Shown here: positions 8,222 to 17,161 of the stretch, one piece after another
Position numbering within the stretch: position 1 is the stretch's first letter
Layout of the letters: every line of letters starts with the position of its first letter
NCBI GenBank assembly: GCA_015491815.1
Contig: WFVC01000159.1
Span: forward strand, 1 to 44,341
Origin: Gammaproteobacteria bacterium
GTDB lineage: Bacteria > Pseudomonadota > Gammaproteobacteria > UBA6429 > Thiohalophilaceae
Direction of reading: 5' to 3'
Length of the DNA stretch: 44,341 nt
Position numbers and translations under genes: made by a program
Notes under the pieces: generated by a model
The model's database searches: none
The model's input: only the letters and a program-made list of their open reading frames with translations
Told to the model about the DNA's origin: nothing

Positions 8222-8866
8222 ATGCGTACGATCATGGTATTGAATGCCAAAGGCGGTTGTGGCAAAAGTACCCTTTCGACTAATCTGGCGAGCTATTTCG
8301 CGGTTGAGCGAAAGCAGAAAGTGGTCATCATTGACTTTGATCCACAGGGTTCCAGCATCGCCTGGCTTAAGGCGAGAGGTGAACGGGAGCCGCTTATTCA
8401 GGGACTCCCGGCCTGGGAAAAAAGCGTGCGTATTCCAAAATCCGTCGATGTCGTTATTCTGGATACGCCGGCCCGGGTGCAGGGGCGGGAATTAAGCCAG
8501 CTGGTGCGCCGGGTTGAAACCATTATTGTGCCGGTGTTGCCCTCCCCCATTGATATGCGCGCCGCCGCTGATTTTATGAAAGCCCTGCTGCTCAACGGCA
8601 AAATTTCTCGTAAGCAGACCAAGGTTGCGGTGGTCGCCAATCGGGTGCGGGAAAATACGCTGATCTATCAGTCTCTACAGGCTTTTCTCAAGTCGCTTAA
8701 AATTCCCTTTCTTACCAGTTTGCGGGATACGCAAAATTATATTCGCGCCGAGGAGCAGGGTATTGGCATTTTTGAAATGCCGCCCTCGCAGGTCTGGCAG
8801 GATCTGGAGCAGTGGCAGCCGCTGTTGCGCTGGCTGCGCAGCAAACGCAGTTTTCCCGATGAATAA
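8222..8866 (+). CDS. Orphan ParA/MinD-type ATPase
   Basis: This 214-residue cytoplasmic P-loop ATPase has a deviant Walker A motif KGGCGKST (residues 11-18) with the signature first Lys, the switch I region FDPQGSS, and a Walker B-like VVILDTPAR strand. It is distinct from the chromosomal ParA at 18.7 kb, being shorter and with no ParB partner alongside. Such orphans position chemoreceptor clusters, carboxysomes or other cargo on the nucleoid. The neighbours (carbonic anhydrase upstream, CZB protein downstream) do not settle the cargo. AGGGGGCGGG gives a strong ribosome-binding site before the ATG. Confidence 0.85.
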   Translation: MRTIMVLNAKGGCGKSTLSTNLASYFAVERKQKVVIIDFDPQGSSIAWLKARGEREPLIQGLPAWEKSVRIPKSVDVVILDTPARVQGRELSQLVRRVETIIVPVLPSPIDMRAAADFMKALLLNGKISRKQTKVAVVANRVRENTLIYQSLQAFLKSLKIPFLTSLRDTQNYIRAEEQGIGIFEMPPSQVWQDLEQWQPLLRWLRSKRSFPDE

Positions 8867-8998
8867 TACACAGCCTGTTTAAAGGTTTGCCCGCATTGTC
8901 CGATTTGAGTAACAGCCCCTAAACAATATTTTTAATTTTTCTTGAACTTGTGTCAGAATTGGCAGAGACAAGTACAACAATGACGCCCTAGAGACAAT

Positions 8999-9430
8999 AT
9001 GAATAAATCAGAAGTGCTGGAAAAAATACGTGCGGCAAAGCGCTCGCATGTGACCTGGGTGAAGCGCGCCCGCTCCCTGATTGACGGCGTGCCGGTGGAC
9101 AAGGAAAAAGTGCCGGTGCAACCGACCGACTGTATTTTCGGGCAGTGGTACTACGGAGATGGTAAAATGCTGGGTAAATTGCCGAGCTTTCAGGCGATTG
9201 AAGATCCGCATACGCGTTTACACGATACCTATTCCAAAATATTCAAATTGCTGTTTGGCGACAATAAACCTTCTTTTTTTGCTCGGGTGCTGGGACTCAA
9301 GTACAAACCGAAAGAAAAAGATCTCCATGAAGCTAATGAGCTATTTAAGGAGTTACAGGCCTGGTCGGATATCATCGTGGGTCGACTGGCCAAGCTGGAA
9401 GATCAAATCAAAAGTATGCCCGAGCGCTAA
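8999..9430 (+). CDS. Stand-alone CZB (chemoreceptor zinc-binding) domain protein
   Basis: This 143-residue soluble protein consists of a CZB four-helix domain and little else. The 3-His/1-Cys zinc site is visible as His17 (SHVTW), Cys45 in DCIFGQWYYG, and His71 and His75 (PHTRLH). CZB domains sense zinc or hypochlorite and usually sit on chemoreceptors or on diguanylate cyclases such as DgcZ. Here no effector domain is attached, so it may work through a partner protein. The region before it (8867-8998) shows no gene. Possible partners in the window are the c-di-GMP proteins or the upstream ParA-type ATPase, but that is inference. Confidence 0.85.
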   Translation: MNKSEVLEKIRAAKRSHVTWVKRARSLIDGVPVDKEKVPVQPTDCIFGQWYYGDGKMLGKLPSFQAIEDPHTRLHDTYSKIFKLLFGDNKPSFFARVLGLKYKPKEKDLHEANELFKELQAWSDIIVGRLAKLEDQIKSMPER

Positions 9431-9531
9431 TGATATTTTATGTTGGGATGCGGGAGTCAAATGCCGTTTAGCAAGGCGATGGCAAGGAAACGCATCCGGA
9501 CTTGGCCTCGGTACCGAATTACGGCGCCGAA

Positions 9532-10455
9532 TTAACCTTTCTCTGTCTCTGTTTTACAACTGGCCAGTCCCCGGCGCAGATCCGGGTAACGCAGTTGCAC
9601 TCCCAGTTCTTCCCGCATGCGCCGGTTATCAAGCCGGCGCGATTCACGTAGATAGGACAGCATGCCGGCGCTGAGGCGTTTTTCCGCCTCGGCCCAGTCG
9701 ATGCTGGGCGGGCGGGGCAGATCAAAATAATCGGCGATGAGATTAAAATATTCGGTCATATTGCTCTGTGCGCCATCGCTGATATTGTAGATTCTTCCGG
9801 CCCTTCCTCGCGTTGCGGCGGCCATGCAGGCCTGCACCAGATCTTCGACATGGATGCGATTGGTGTTGGGAGCCAGATGTTCATGAATAATCGGGATTTG
9901 CTCCCGAATGCGTTTCAGGGGCAGACGGCCGGGGCCGTAAATGCCGCCGGTGCGCAGAGTGATGACTGGCGCATGTCGCGCTTTTCCCCATTGACGCGCC
10001 GCCTGCTCGGCAAAATAGCGGCGTCTGGCGCGCGCAGCGACGGGGCGGGTCGGGGTGTCTTCATCGATGAGTTGTCCATCCTGATCGCCATAAACGCCCG
10101 AGGTGCTGAGATAAATCAGGCGGGCGGGCAATGACTGAGCGTCAACAAGCTGCAGGAAGTGGAGCATGCGTTGATCTTCTTCGCCGTGTTTGGGCGGGGG
10201 GACAAAATAATAGACCAGCGCCTGATCCAGGACTAGTCTAGATAGAATCGTAGGGGATATTGCCTCGGGCGGGCTGTCCAGATCCAGCACAAGAGGAGCA
10301 ATGCCCTGTTGATGAAGTTTTTCGGCGCTGGCTGCAGAGCGCACCAGTCCGCTAACCGGGAGTCTTTTTTGTCGCCATTGCCGGGCGAGGCGGCAGCCGA
10401 TATCGCCGCAGCCAATGATAAAAACCCGCTTAAAGTCTTTCCCTTGTGTGTCCAT
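9532..10455 (-). CDS. NAD(P)-binding SDR protein, YeeZ-like epimerase family
   Basis: This is a 307-residue extended SDR protein. The N-terminal Rossmann motif is VFIIGCGDIGCRLA (GxGxxG), followed by an Arg-bearing VRSA segment that suggests NADP preference. The STSGVYGD block marks the catalytic Ser strand, and the HVEDLVQAC motif is typical of the NAD-dependent epimerase/dehydratase family. The usual YxxxK is not clearly present: RARRRYFAEQAARQW occupies its place, as in E. coli YeeZ, so catalysis is uncertain. It lies divergent from the 2Fe-2S reductase, with a 41-base gap. No substrate can be assigned. Confidence 0.82.
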   Translation of the reverse strand: MDTQGKDFKRVFIIGCGDIGCRLARQWRQKRLPVSGLVRSAASAEKLHQQGIAPLVLDLDSPPEAISPTILSRLVLDQALVYYFVPPPKHGEEDQRMLHFLQLVDAQSLPARLIYLSTSGVYGDQDGQLIDEDTPTRPVAARARRRYFAEQAARQWGKARHAPVITLRTGGIYGPGRLPLKRIREQIPIIHEHLAPNTNRIHVEDLVQACMAAATRGRAGRIYNISDGAQSNMTEYFNLIADYFDLPRPPSIDWAEAEKRLSAGMLSYLRESRRLDNRRMREELGVQLRYPDLRRGLASCKTETEKG

Positions 10456-10496
10456 TGCGTAATAATGTCCAGCTTAAATAATTGTTGAGTGATTTT

Positions 10497-11504
10497 ATGA
10501 GTTATTCTGTCAAAGTTGAACCCAGTGGCCATCATTTTAATGTCGAGGCGGATGAAACTGTTCTTGACGCCGGTTTGCGTCAGGGGGTTAGTTTACCCTA
10601 TGGTTGTCGTGATGGCGCCTGCGGCGCCTGTCTCGGTAAACTGAAATCCGGGCAGGTGTCCTATCCTGATGGCCCGCCGATTGCGCTTTCCGAGGAAGAT
10701 GAGGAGCAGGGCATGGCGATTTTTTGTCAGGCGCACGCGCAAACCGATCTGGTTATCGAGTCTCAGGAAGTGGAAGGCGGCAGTGATATCGAGATTAAAA
10801 CCCTGCCCTGTCGAATTTCGGTGCTTAAACGCCTGAACCATGATGTGATGCTGGTGATGCTTAAGCTTCCTGAATCGGAACGCATGCAGTATCTGGCGGG
10901 ACAGTATATCGATTTTCTACTTGAGGACGGGCGTAAGCGCGCATTCTCATTGGCCAATGCGCCGCATGACGATCACGATCTGGAGTTGCATATCCGTCAT
11001 ATCGAAAACGGTCGCTTTACCGGACAGGTATTCGATTCCCTGAAAGTAAAAGACATCATGCGCATCGAGGGGCCATATGGTCAGTTTTATTTGCGTGAGG
11101 ATTCGGATCGGCCGATTATTTTCATGGCCGGGGGAACAGGCTTTGCGCCAATAAAAGGCATCATTGAGCATATTCTGGCGCTGGGACTCACGCGGCCGGT
11201 GCATCTCTACTGGGGCGCCCGCAAGCAGGAAGATCTATACATGCATGAGCTGGCTCTGGAATGGAGGCGTGCGCACTCTCAGATAGAATATCATCCGGTT
11301 CTGTCTGATGCGGATGATGACTGGCAGGGCCGCAGGGGGTATGTGCATGACGCCATTATGGCGGATTTTGCCGATCTCAGCGGTTATGAAATCTATGCTT
11401 CCGGGCCGCCGGCGATGGTTTATGCCGGCCGCGACGCCTTTCCTGCTCAGGGGCTGGATTTGGATTTCTACTATTCTGACGCTTTTGAATTTTCCAACGA
11501 TTAA
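10497..11504 (+). CDS. 2Fe-2S ferredoxin / FAD / NAD(P)H oxidoreductase (CDP-6-deoxyglucoseen reductase-like)
   Basis: This 335-residue electron-transfer protein carries a plant-type ferredoxin domain (1-90) with cluster ligands Cys37, Cys42, Cys45 and Cys77. An FAD-binding barrel follows (about 100-195), with the RAFSLAN motif, then an NAD(P)H-binding domain (about 200-335) with GGTGFAPIKG and a C-terminal YYSDAFEF. It resembles AscD and related reductases such as benzoate or phenol reductase components. No deoxysugar genes or oxygenase are nearby, so its electron acceptor is unknown. The ATG at 10497 gives the family N-terminus; a TTG 15 bases upstream is in frame but less likely. Confidence 0.88.
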   Translation: MSYSVKVEPSGHHFNVEADETVLDAGLRQGVSLPYGCRDGACGACLGKLKSGQVSYPDGPPIALSEEDEEQGMAIFCQAHAQTDLVIESQEVEGGSDIEIKTLPCRISVLKRLNHDVMLVMLKLPESERMQYLAGQYIDFLLEDGRKRAFSLANAPHDDHDLELHIRHIENGRFTGQVFDSLKVKDIMRIEGPYGQFYLREDSDRPIIFMAGGTGFAPIKGIIEHILALGLTRPVHLYWGARKQEDLYMHELALEWRRAHSQIEYHPVLSDADDDWQGRRGYVHDAIMADFADLSGYEIYASGPPAMVYAGRDAFPAQGLDLDFYYSDAFEFSND

Positions 11505-11626
11505 CTCTTCCAGCGTCCGCCTGAATCATGGTTTTGTGGGTCGCCCAGGGGCTGACAAAAGCCGATAGCTGTTTTTTTGTAGGGATATAAGATTGTGATT
11601 TTATTGTAATTTAACCGCCTTCGCGC

Positions 11627-11653
11627 TAAAGGTTTCAACCTCTTTACCGACAT
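11627..11653 (+). promoter_or_regulatory. Candidate sigma-28 (FliA) promoter
   Basis: TAAAGGTT, an 11-base spacer and ACCGACAT resemble the flagellar sigma-28 consensus TAAAGTTT-N11-GCCGATAA. The -35 box matches in seven of eight positions and the -10 box in five. It lies about 80 bases upstream of the REC-GGDEF-EAL-HDOD gene. The rest of the 228-base gap (11505-11732) holds no gene; a weak hairpin before a T-run near 11552-11580 may end the upstream reductase transcript. Confidence 0.35.
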
Positions 11654-11732
11654 AAACAACAGCGTATCCTGCTGCAGAAACAAACCCGTGTCAGTAGCCG
11701 AATTCAGATAATTCAAGATGGAGAGGAAGAGG

Positions 11733-14393
11733 ATGACAGGGAGCAAATGCATCTCGGCGAACAACCAGATAAGATTGTTGCTGGTTGAGCCGAATCCCGT
11801 TGAATCCAAATTGCTGCAGGAATTATTACTGGATCAGACGCCGTCGGATTCAGGCCGTCAGACACTGGAGGTTTGCGCCGTAGGTTCCCTTGAGGACGCT
11901 ATTGCTCAACTCAAGCAGCATTCTTTCGATATCGCCCTTATTGATTCCGTTTCTCGGGATATTCAGCACCTGGTTCTTTTTAACGCCATCAAGGTGAAGG
12001 CCGGCGATCTGCCAACAATTATCCTGATTGATGAGCCTGATCAGCAACTTCTGCGCAAAGCCATGGATGAAGGCGTGCAGGATTATTTGCTGAAGCGGGA
12101 AGTGAACAGCAGCAATTTGTTGACAACCATTTCCCATGTCGTATTGCGCGCGCAATTAAAACGTAAGTCGGACGCATCACTTCTGACTGCGGCGGGTGAG
12201 CCGGCGATATCCGGTCAGGAAATCGATGAACTAACCGGTCTGCCTCGGCAGGCATTGTTTCTCGAATGTCTGGAGTATGAACTTAAACGGGCGCGTCGCT
12301 ATTCCCAGTATATGGCGCTGATGTTTATTCATGTGCAGGAAATGGGGGGCGAACAGGCGCAGGCTGATAATAAATCTGATGAAATAATACGCCAGGTTTA
12401 TGCCGAACGGCTGAAAAGTATTTTACGCGCCAGTGATACCACCGGTCTTTATCGCAACAATCAGTTTGCCTGCATACTGAACGATCTGTCAGAACAGGAG
12501 GATGTGCATGTTATCCTTCGCAAGGTTGAATCGGCGCTCTCGGTTCCGGTGCAGACGCCGTCAGGCGAACTGAACGCAACGATTAAAATTGGACTGGCGC
12601 TTTATCCCGGTGACAGTGATGGAGCCGATGGTTTAATCCAATGTGCGAGCGCAGCGCTGGAGGGCGCGCGGCAAAAACGCGGCGTTCAGTCTGAGGTTTT
12701 CAACACCCATGTCCGGGCGCAGGATATTGAGCGCTTTAAAGTCGCCGATGCCGTGCGGCATGCGCTGGAGAAAAATGAACTACGCCTGCATGTGCAACCC
12801 GTGCTTGAGCTGGAACAGAAAAACGTAGTGGCGGCGGAGGCGCAGTTGTACTGGGAACATCCGGATTATGCTGAAATCAGCAGTCGGGATATTCTGTTTC
12901 TCGCCGAGTTGGCCGGTCTGATTCAGCCGGTTGCTGAATGGTTATTGCGTCAGGCCTGCATGCAGTTTCGATCTCTGCAGCAACAGCAGGCCAATTTAAA
13001 AATGCGCGTCCATATGCCTTCCGGTATTTTGCGCAATACGGGTTTTCCGGCATTGGTGAAAGTGATACTGGAAGAGACCGGTGTATTGGCGAGCGATTTG
13101 CAACTGGCGGCGCCGGTCAGCGCCATTATGCAGTCACCAGAGAAAGCCCATGAAGTTCTCGGCCGGCTTGAGCGCACCGGAATTAGTATTTTTCTGGATG
13201 ATTTTGGCGGTAGTCGATCATCTTTGCCAATTCTGAGGGACTATCCTGTCAGCGGACTGATTATTGATGATCTGATTGTTAGCCGGATTAGCGCTCATCA
13301 GGATGCCTGCAGTATTGTCAAAACCATCATTTCCATGTGTCAGGCCTTGCATCTGCAGTTGACCGCAAAAGGCGTGACCACAGCGACGCAGGAAAAGCTG
13401 TTGCGTGACCTGCATTGCCCCAGTGTGCAGGGTGACTACTATGCGCCGGCGGTAAGCGGGGATAAATTTTTCAAACTGCCTCTGTGGGGTGATGTTGCAG
13501 AAAATGAGGAGATTGAGGAACAGGATGATCGGGATATAGCTCAACGCATCCGGGATTCGCTGGTCTCGCTCAATAATCTTCCACCGATGTCGCAAACCGC
13601 GCAGAAGTTGCTTGATATCCGTAATCATCCCGAGGCCGACATCGATCAGCTGGACGCCATTATTGAACAGGATCCGGCGATTGCCGCACAGATCATTCGC
13701 TATGCCAATGCTCCCTTCTTTGGTAATCAGGGGCAAATTAAAACCATTAAACAGGCGGTGATGACGGCGCTGGGTTTTGAGGGCGCATTAAATATGGCGT
13801 TGGGGATCGCGGTGCTGGGCAACCTGCAGGTCAGCGGTAAAGCCTGCATAGATTTACATGCGTTTTGGCGTCATGCGGTCTATGCGGCCGCGCTCTCACA
13901 GGCGATCGCCCGGGAGATCAAAATAGCGGGAATAATGCCAGGCATCGCCTGGCTGGCCGGGCTGTTGCAGAATATCGGCTATCTGGCTTTGTGCTATGAC
14001 TTTCAGCCGGAACTTGAAAAAGTAAAAATGAAAAAAAGGCAATACCCTGATCTGCTGGCAACGGAAGTGGAAGAGCGGGCGCTGGGCATCAGTCATGCGG
14101 AAGTAGGGCTGCACCTGTTGCGTAGCTGGCAGCTGCCGGAGGAAATTATTACCGCCGTTTTTGAACACCACAATGTTTCCTATGTGGGCGCACACGCCGT
14201 CTATGCAAACATTGTATTGATTGCCAATCGCATGTTGGCGCAACAGGGAATTGGCGATGAACCACTGGGTATGGCGCCGTTTGGCATTTTGCAGATGTTA
14301 TCGTTGAGCGAGGAGCGGCTGCAAAAAATTATGGACGGGATCATAGACAGTCGTGATGGATTGGATACAATGAGCAATCATCTGGCCGCCTGA
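11733..14393 (+). CDS. REC-GGDEF-EAL-HDOD protein with degenerate catalytic motifs
   Basis: This 886-residue cytoplasmic protein has four modules: a receiver-like domain (about 1-130), GGDEF (about 160-325), EAL (about 335-580) and HDOD (about 605-810). The receiver keeps an Asp (IALIDS) and a Lys (YLLKRE), but its acidic pocket reads VEPNP. GGDEF is replaced by RNNQF. In the EAL domain, EAL reads EAQ, the metal-binding Asn is missing (MRVHMPS), and the usual IKID Lys is absent (GLIIDD), although DDFG remains. The HDOD domain looks normal (NLPPMSQTAQKLL). It probably binds ligands or partners instead of making or degrading c-di-GMP. ATG 11733 follows GGAGAGG; an ATG 15 bases earlier is possible. 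Confidence 0.9.
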   Translation: MTGSKCISANNQIRLLLVEPNPVESKLLQELLLDQTPSDSGRQTLEVCAVGSLEDAIAQLKQHSFDIALIDSVSRDIQHLVLFNAIKVKAGDLPTIILIDEPDQQLLRKAMDEGVQDYLLKREVNSSNLLTTISHVVLRAQLKRKSDASLLTAAGEPAISGQEIDELTGLPRQALFLECLEYELKRARRYSQYMALMFIHVQEMGGEQAQADNKSDEIIRQVYAERLKSILRASDTTGLYRNNQFACILNDLSEQEDVHVILRKVESALSVPVQTPSGELNATIKIGLALYPGDSDGADGLIQCASAALEGARQKRGVQSEVFNTHVRAQDIERFKVADAVRHALEKNELRLHVQPVLELEQKNVVAAEAQLYWEHPDYAEISSRDILFLAELAGLIQPVAEWLLRQACMQFRSLQQQQANLKMRVHMPSGILRNTGFPALVKVILEETGVLASDLQLAAPVSAIMQSPEKAHEVLGRLERTGISIFLDDFGGSRSSLPILRDYPVSGLIIDDLIVSRISAHQDACSIVKTIISMCQALHLQLTAKGVTTATQEKLLRDLHCPSVQGDYYAPAVSGDKFFKLPLWGDVAENEEIEEQDDRDIAQRIRDSLVSLNNLPPMSQTAQKLLDIRNHPEADIDQLDAIIEQDPAIAAQIIRYANAPFFGNQGQIKTIKQAVMTALGFEGALNMALGIAVLGNLQVSGKACIDLHAFWRHAVYAAALSQAIAREIKIAGIMPGIAWLAGLLQNIGYLALCYDFQPELEKVKMKKRQYPDLLATEVEERALGISHAEVGLHLLRSWQLPEEIITAVFEHHNVSYVGAHAVYANIVLIANRMLAQQGIGDEPLGMAPFGILQMLSLSEERLQKIMDGIIDSRDGLDTMSNHLAA

Positions 14394-14460
14394 TTAGGGT
14401 CTGTTGTTGCAACATCAGGCGTTGCTCCTTGTTTGCTATCGTTAAGGAAGAACGCTGTTC

Positions 14461-15057
14461 ATGTCTTTTATTTCCCGCTTTTCTATATTTTCACATCCCC
14501 TGTTTTTTTTACCGATTCTGTTTCTTTCTGGCTGTACGACCGAGACGGAAGTGGACTCCCGGTTTTCACCGGTGGCGCCGGCGGTGCTGTCAATCAGTGA
14601 GCCGGGAACCCGCATTCCCGCGCAGGCGCGTTTTGCATGGTTGCCCGTATCACCTGAATTTCACGTCGATCCCCGTCTTAAGAACGTCAATATCGAGCAA
14701 ATGGTTGAAAAGGCGATTCGCCGCTCATTAAGTCGCAGAAATTATGTGATGCAGGATGAGGCGGCTGGCGCAGACTATTTGCTCGCCTATGTCGCCGCGC
14801 TGGAGAATGAGCTGGATGATAATGCTATTTTGCAGCGATTTGGCATTGTGCCGGGTATCATGGCGAGTTCAGCCGATAATCAGAAAATGGAAAAAGGCAC
14901 ATTGATTATCTATGTCATCGATGCGCGTACGGGAAAACAGATCTGGCGTTCCGCCCTGCAGACGCTGGTGACGCTGGAGATGGATGATGCGGCTCGCCAG
15001 TCGCGCATTAACGCTGCGGTGGAAAGCATGTTCGCCACCCTGCCGGGTTCCCGCTGA
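14461..15057 (+). CDS. DUF4136-family lipoprotein
   Basis: This is a 198-residue lipoprotein precursor. The N-terminus holds a hydrophobic signal (about 10-23) and a lipobox LSGC, with Cys24 as the expected lipidation site. The mature part shows the DUF4136 pattern: FAWLP near the start, an IEQMVEKAIRRSL helix, NYVMQDEAAGADYLLAYVAAL, and a GTLIIYVIDARTGKQIWRSA strand pair near the end. Thr25 follows the Cys, so outer-membrane sorting is likely. The function is unknown. It begins 67 bases after the HDOD gene on the same strand and may share its transcript. Confidence 0.85.
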   Translation: MSFISRFSIFSHPLFFLPILFLSGCTTETEVDSRFSPVAPAVLSISEPGTRIPAQARFAWLPVSPEFHVDPRLKNVNIEQMVEKAIRRSLSRRNYVMQDEAAGADYLLAYVAALENELDDNAILQRFGIVPGIMASSADNQKMEKGTLIIYVIDARTGKQIWRSALQTLVTLEMDDAARQSRINAAVESMFATLPGSR

Positions 15058-15072
15058 TTGAGCCGTTGTGGT

Positions 15073-15101
15073 TTGGCTAATTTCTGGCCAGATCGTACAA
15101 T
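15073..15101 (+). promoter_or_regulatory. Candidate sigma-70 promoter for mnmG
   Basis: TTGGCT, a 17-base spacer and TACAAT give four and five matches to the -35 and -10 consensus. The site lies about 130 bases upstream of the mnmG start. It would put the octamer-repeat copy at 15119-15140 inside the leader of the transcript. Confidence 0.45.
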
Positions 15102-15118
15102 AGGCTTGTATAAGGTCT

Positions 15119-15140
15119 AACGCAAAGGCGCGAAGACGCC
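15119..15140 (+). repeat. Diverged copy of the his octamer repeat in the mnmG leader
   Basis: AACGCAAAGGCGCGAAGACG matches the left arm of the hisF/hisI repeat with one change near its end. The expected inverted partner is decayed: AACGTCTTTGCAGTCATAGC and GCGTCTTAGTGTTGA around 15163-15196 recall it only in part. The rest of the 15058-15232 gap holds a candidate promoter and no gene. Confidence 0.6.
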
Positions 15141-15232
15141 AGGCACTATCGTCGGGCAATTGAACGTCTTTGCAGTCATAGCGTCTTAGTGTTGAAATTT
15201 TTCTGTTTATTTAGGCTGTAGAATCCACTCCC

Positions 15233-17107
15233 ATGATCTATCCCGAACAATTTGATGTGATTGTCGTCGGCGGCGGCCATGCCGGGGCCGAGGCGGCGCT
15301 GGCGGCGGCGCGCACCGGCGCGCGCACCCTGCTGTTGACGCACAACATCGACACGCTGGGACAGATGAGTTGCAACCCGGCGATCGGCGGCATCGGCAAG
15401 GGCCATCTGGTCAGGGAAATCGATGCGCTGGGCGGGTTGATGGCGCAGGCGATCGATCAGGCCGGGATTCAGTTTCGTATATTGAACGCCAGCAAGGGGC
15501 CGGCGGTGCGCGCCACCCGCGCGCAGGCGGATCGGGTCCTGTATAAACAGGCGGTGCGCCGGGTGCTGGAAAACACGCCGAATCTGAGCCTGTTCCAGCA
15601 GGCGGTGGATGATCTGATCGTTGAACAGGGACGGGTGGCGGGCGTTGTCACCCAGATGGGGCTGCGCTTTACCGCGCGCAGCGTGGTGCTGACCGTCGGC
15701 ACGTTTCTCGGCGGACGCATTCACATCGGTCTGTCAAATTACGAAGGCGGACGCGCGGGCGATCCGCCCGCCAATGCGCTGGCCCGGCGTCTGCGCGAGC
15801 TGCCGTTTACAGTCGAACGGCTGAAGACCGGCACCCCGCCGCGCATCGACAGCAAAAGCATCGACTACAGTCAGCTCGAAGCCCAGCCCGGCGATGATCC
15901 CGTGCCGGTGTTTTCCTTTATCGGTTCCCGTGCTGATCACCCGCGGCAGGTGGCCTGCCACATCAGCAGCACCTGTGAACAGACCCATGAGATCATTCGC
16001 AACGGGCTGGAACGCTCACCGATGTACAGCGGGGTGATCGAAGGCGTGGGGCCGCGCTATTGCCCCTCCATCGAGGACAAGGTGGTGCGTTTCGCCGAAC
16101 GCAATGCGCACCAGATTTTTGTCGAACCGGAAGGGCTGGATAGTCGCGAGGTGTATCCCAATGGCATTTCCACCAGCCTGCCCTTCGATGTGCAACTGGC
16201 CTTTGTGCGCACGCTCAAAGGTTTTGAACAGGCGCAGATCACCCGCCCCGGCTATGCGATTGAATATGATTTTTTTGATCCCCGCGATCTGAAGCCCTCA
16301 CTGGAAACCCGGCACCTGAGCGGGCTGTTTTTCGCCGGCCAGATCAACGGCACCACCGGCTATGAAGAAGCCGCCGCGCAGGGGCTGCTGGCCGGTCTGA
16401 ACGCCGCGCGTCAGGCGCGCGATCTCGAAAGCTGGCATCCGCGTCGGGACGAAGCCTATCTGGGGGTGATGGTCGATGATCTGATCACACTGGGCACGCA
16501 GGAACCCTATCGCATGTTTACCAGTCGCGCCGAATACCGCCTGCTGCTGCGCGAAGATAATGCCGATTTGCGTCTGACCGAAAAGGGCCGGGAACTGGGG
16601 CTGGTCGATGAGCATCGCTGGCGTCTGTTTTCAGAAAAACGCGAGGCGATTGAACGCGAGCGGGCGCGTCTGAAGGCGAGCTGGCTGCGTCCGGCCAGCC
16701 TGCCGGCTGCGGACGCGCAACGGGTGCTGGGGCAGCCCCTGAACCGCGAGGCGAATCTCTGGGATCTGTTGCGCCGCCCCGACGTCAGTTATGCCTCGCT
16801 GATGAGTTTGCCGCAAACCGGCGCGGCGGCGGTATCCGAAGACGTGGCCGGACAGGTCGAAGTGCAGGCTAAATACGCCGGTTACATCGAGCGCCAGGAA
16901 GAGGATATCGCCCGCAATCGCCGGCATCAGGATCGCGCCCTGCCGGATGATTTTGACTACACCGCCGTCAACGGGCTTTCCAGCGAGGTCTGTGAGAAAC
17001 TACAGCGCAGTCGGCCAGCGACGCTGGGACAGGCTGCGCGCATCCCGGGCATGACCCCGGCGGCGATTTCGCTGTTGCTGGTCTATCTGAAGAAAAAGGC
17101 GGGCTAG
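15233..17107 (+). CDS. mnmG: MnmG (GidA), tRNA uridine-34 carboxymethylaminomethyl modification enzyme
   Basis: MnmG, with MnmE, adds the cmnm5 group to the wobble uridine of certain tRNAs. The 624-residue length is standard. The FAD-binding motif [19 protein letters not shown] is at residues 11-29, followed by the [23 protein letters not shown] signature. The second signature, [18 protein letters not shown], and the C-terminal helical domain ending [18 protein letters not shown] are intact. It opens the mnmG-rsmG-parAB-atp region typical of origin-proximal DNA, but a palindromic repeat and two small genes separate it from rsmG. The start is set by homology; no strong Shine-Dalgarno is evident. 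Confidence 0.98.
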   Translation: MIYPEQFDVIVVGGGHAGAEAALAAARTGARTLLLTHNIDTLGQMSCNPAIGGIGKGHLVREIDALGGLMAQAIDQAGIQFRILNASKGPAVRATRAQADRVLYKQAVRRVLENTPNLSLFQQAVDDLIVEQGRVAGVVTQMGLRFTARSVVLTVGTFLGGRIHIGLSNYEGGRAGDPPANALARRLRELPFTVERLKTGTPPRIDSKSIDYSQLEAQPGDDPVPVFSFIGSRADHPRQVACHISSTCEQTHEIIRNGLERSPMYSGVIEGVGPRYCPSIEDKVVRFAERNAHQIFVEPEGLDSREVYPNGISTSLPFDVQLAFVRTLKGFEQAQITRPGYAIEYDFFDPRDLKPSLETRHLSGLFFAGQINGTTGYEEAAAQGLLAGLNAARQARDLESWHPRRDEAYLGVMVDDLITLGTQEPYRMFTSRAEYRLLLREDNADLRLTEKGRELGLVDEHRWRLFSEKREAIERERARLKASWLRPASLPAADAQRVLGQPLNREANLWDLLRRPDVSYASLMSLPQTGAAAVSEDVAGQVEVQAKYAGYIERQEEDIARNRRHQDRALPDDFDYTAVNGLSSEVCEKLQRSRPATLGQAARIPGMTPAAISLLLVYLKKKAG

Positions 17108-17161
17108 GAATTATTGGTTGCTACTTTCAAATGAAAACCGTTTCCGTAAGACTTATGGACG

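Noticed and set aside
8222-8866. McdA, carboxysome-positioning ATPase
   Set aside because: The adjacent carbonic anhydrase is a periplasmic alpha type, not a carboxysomal enzyme, and there is no McdB, RuBisCO or shell gene in the window.
9461-9535. A 24-codon reading frame after the CZB gene
   Set aside because: It has a fair ribosome-binding site but no recognisable features, and its end overlaps the SDR gene on the other strand. Too weak to call.
11581-11717. c-di-GMP riboswitch ahead of the REC-GGDEF-EAL-HDOD gene
   Set aside because: The leader lacks the conserved GEMM core segments; the matching blocks fit a sigma-28 promoter better.
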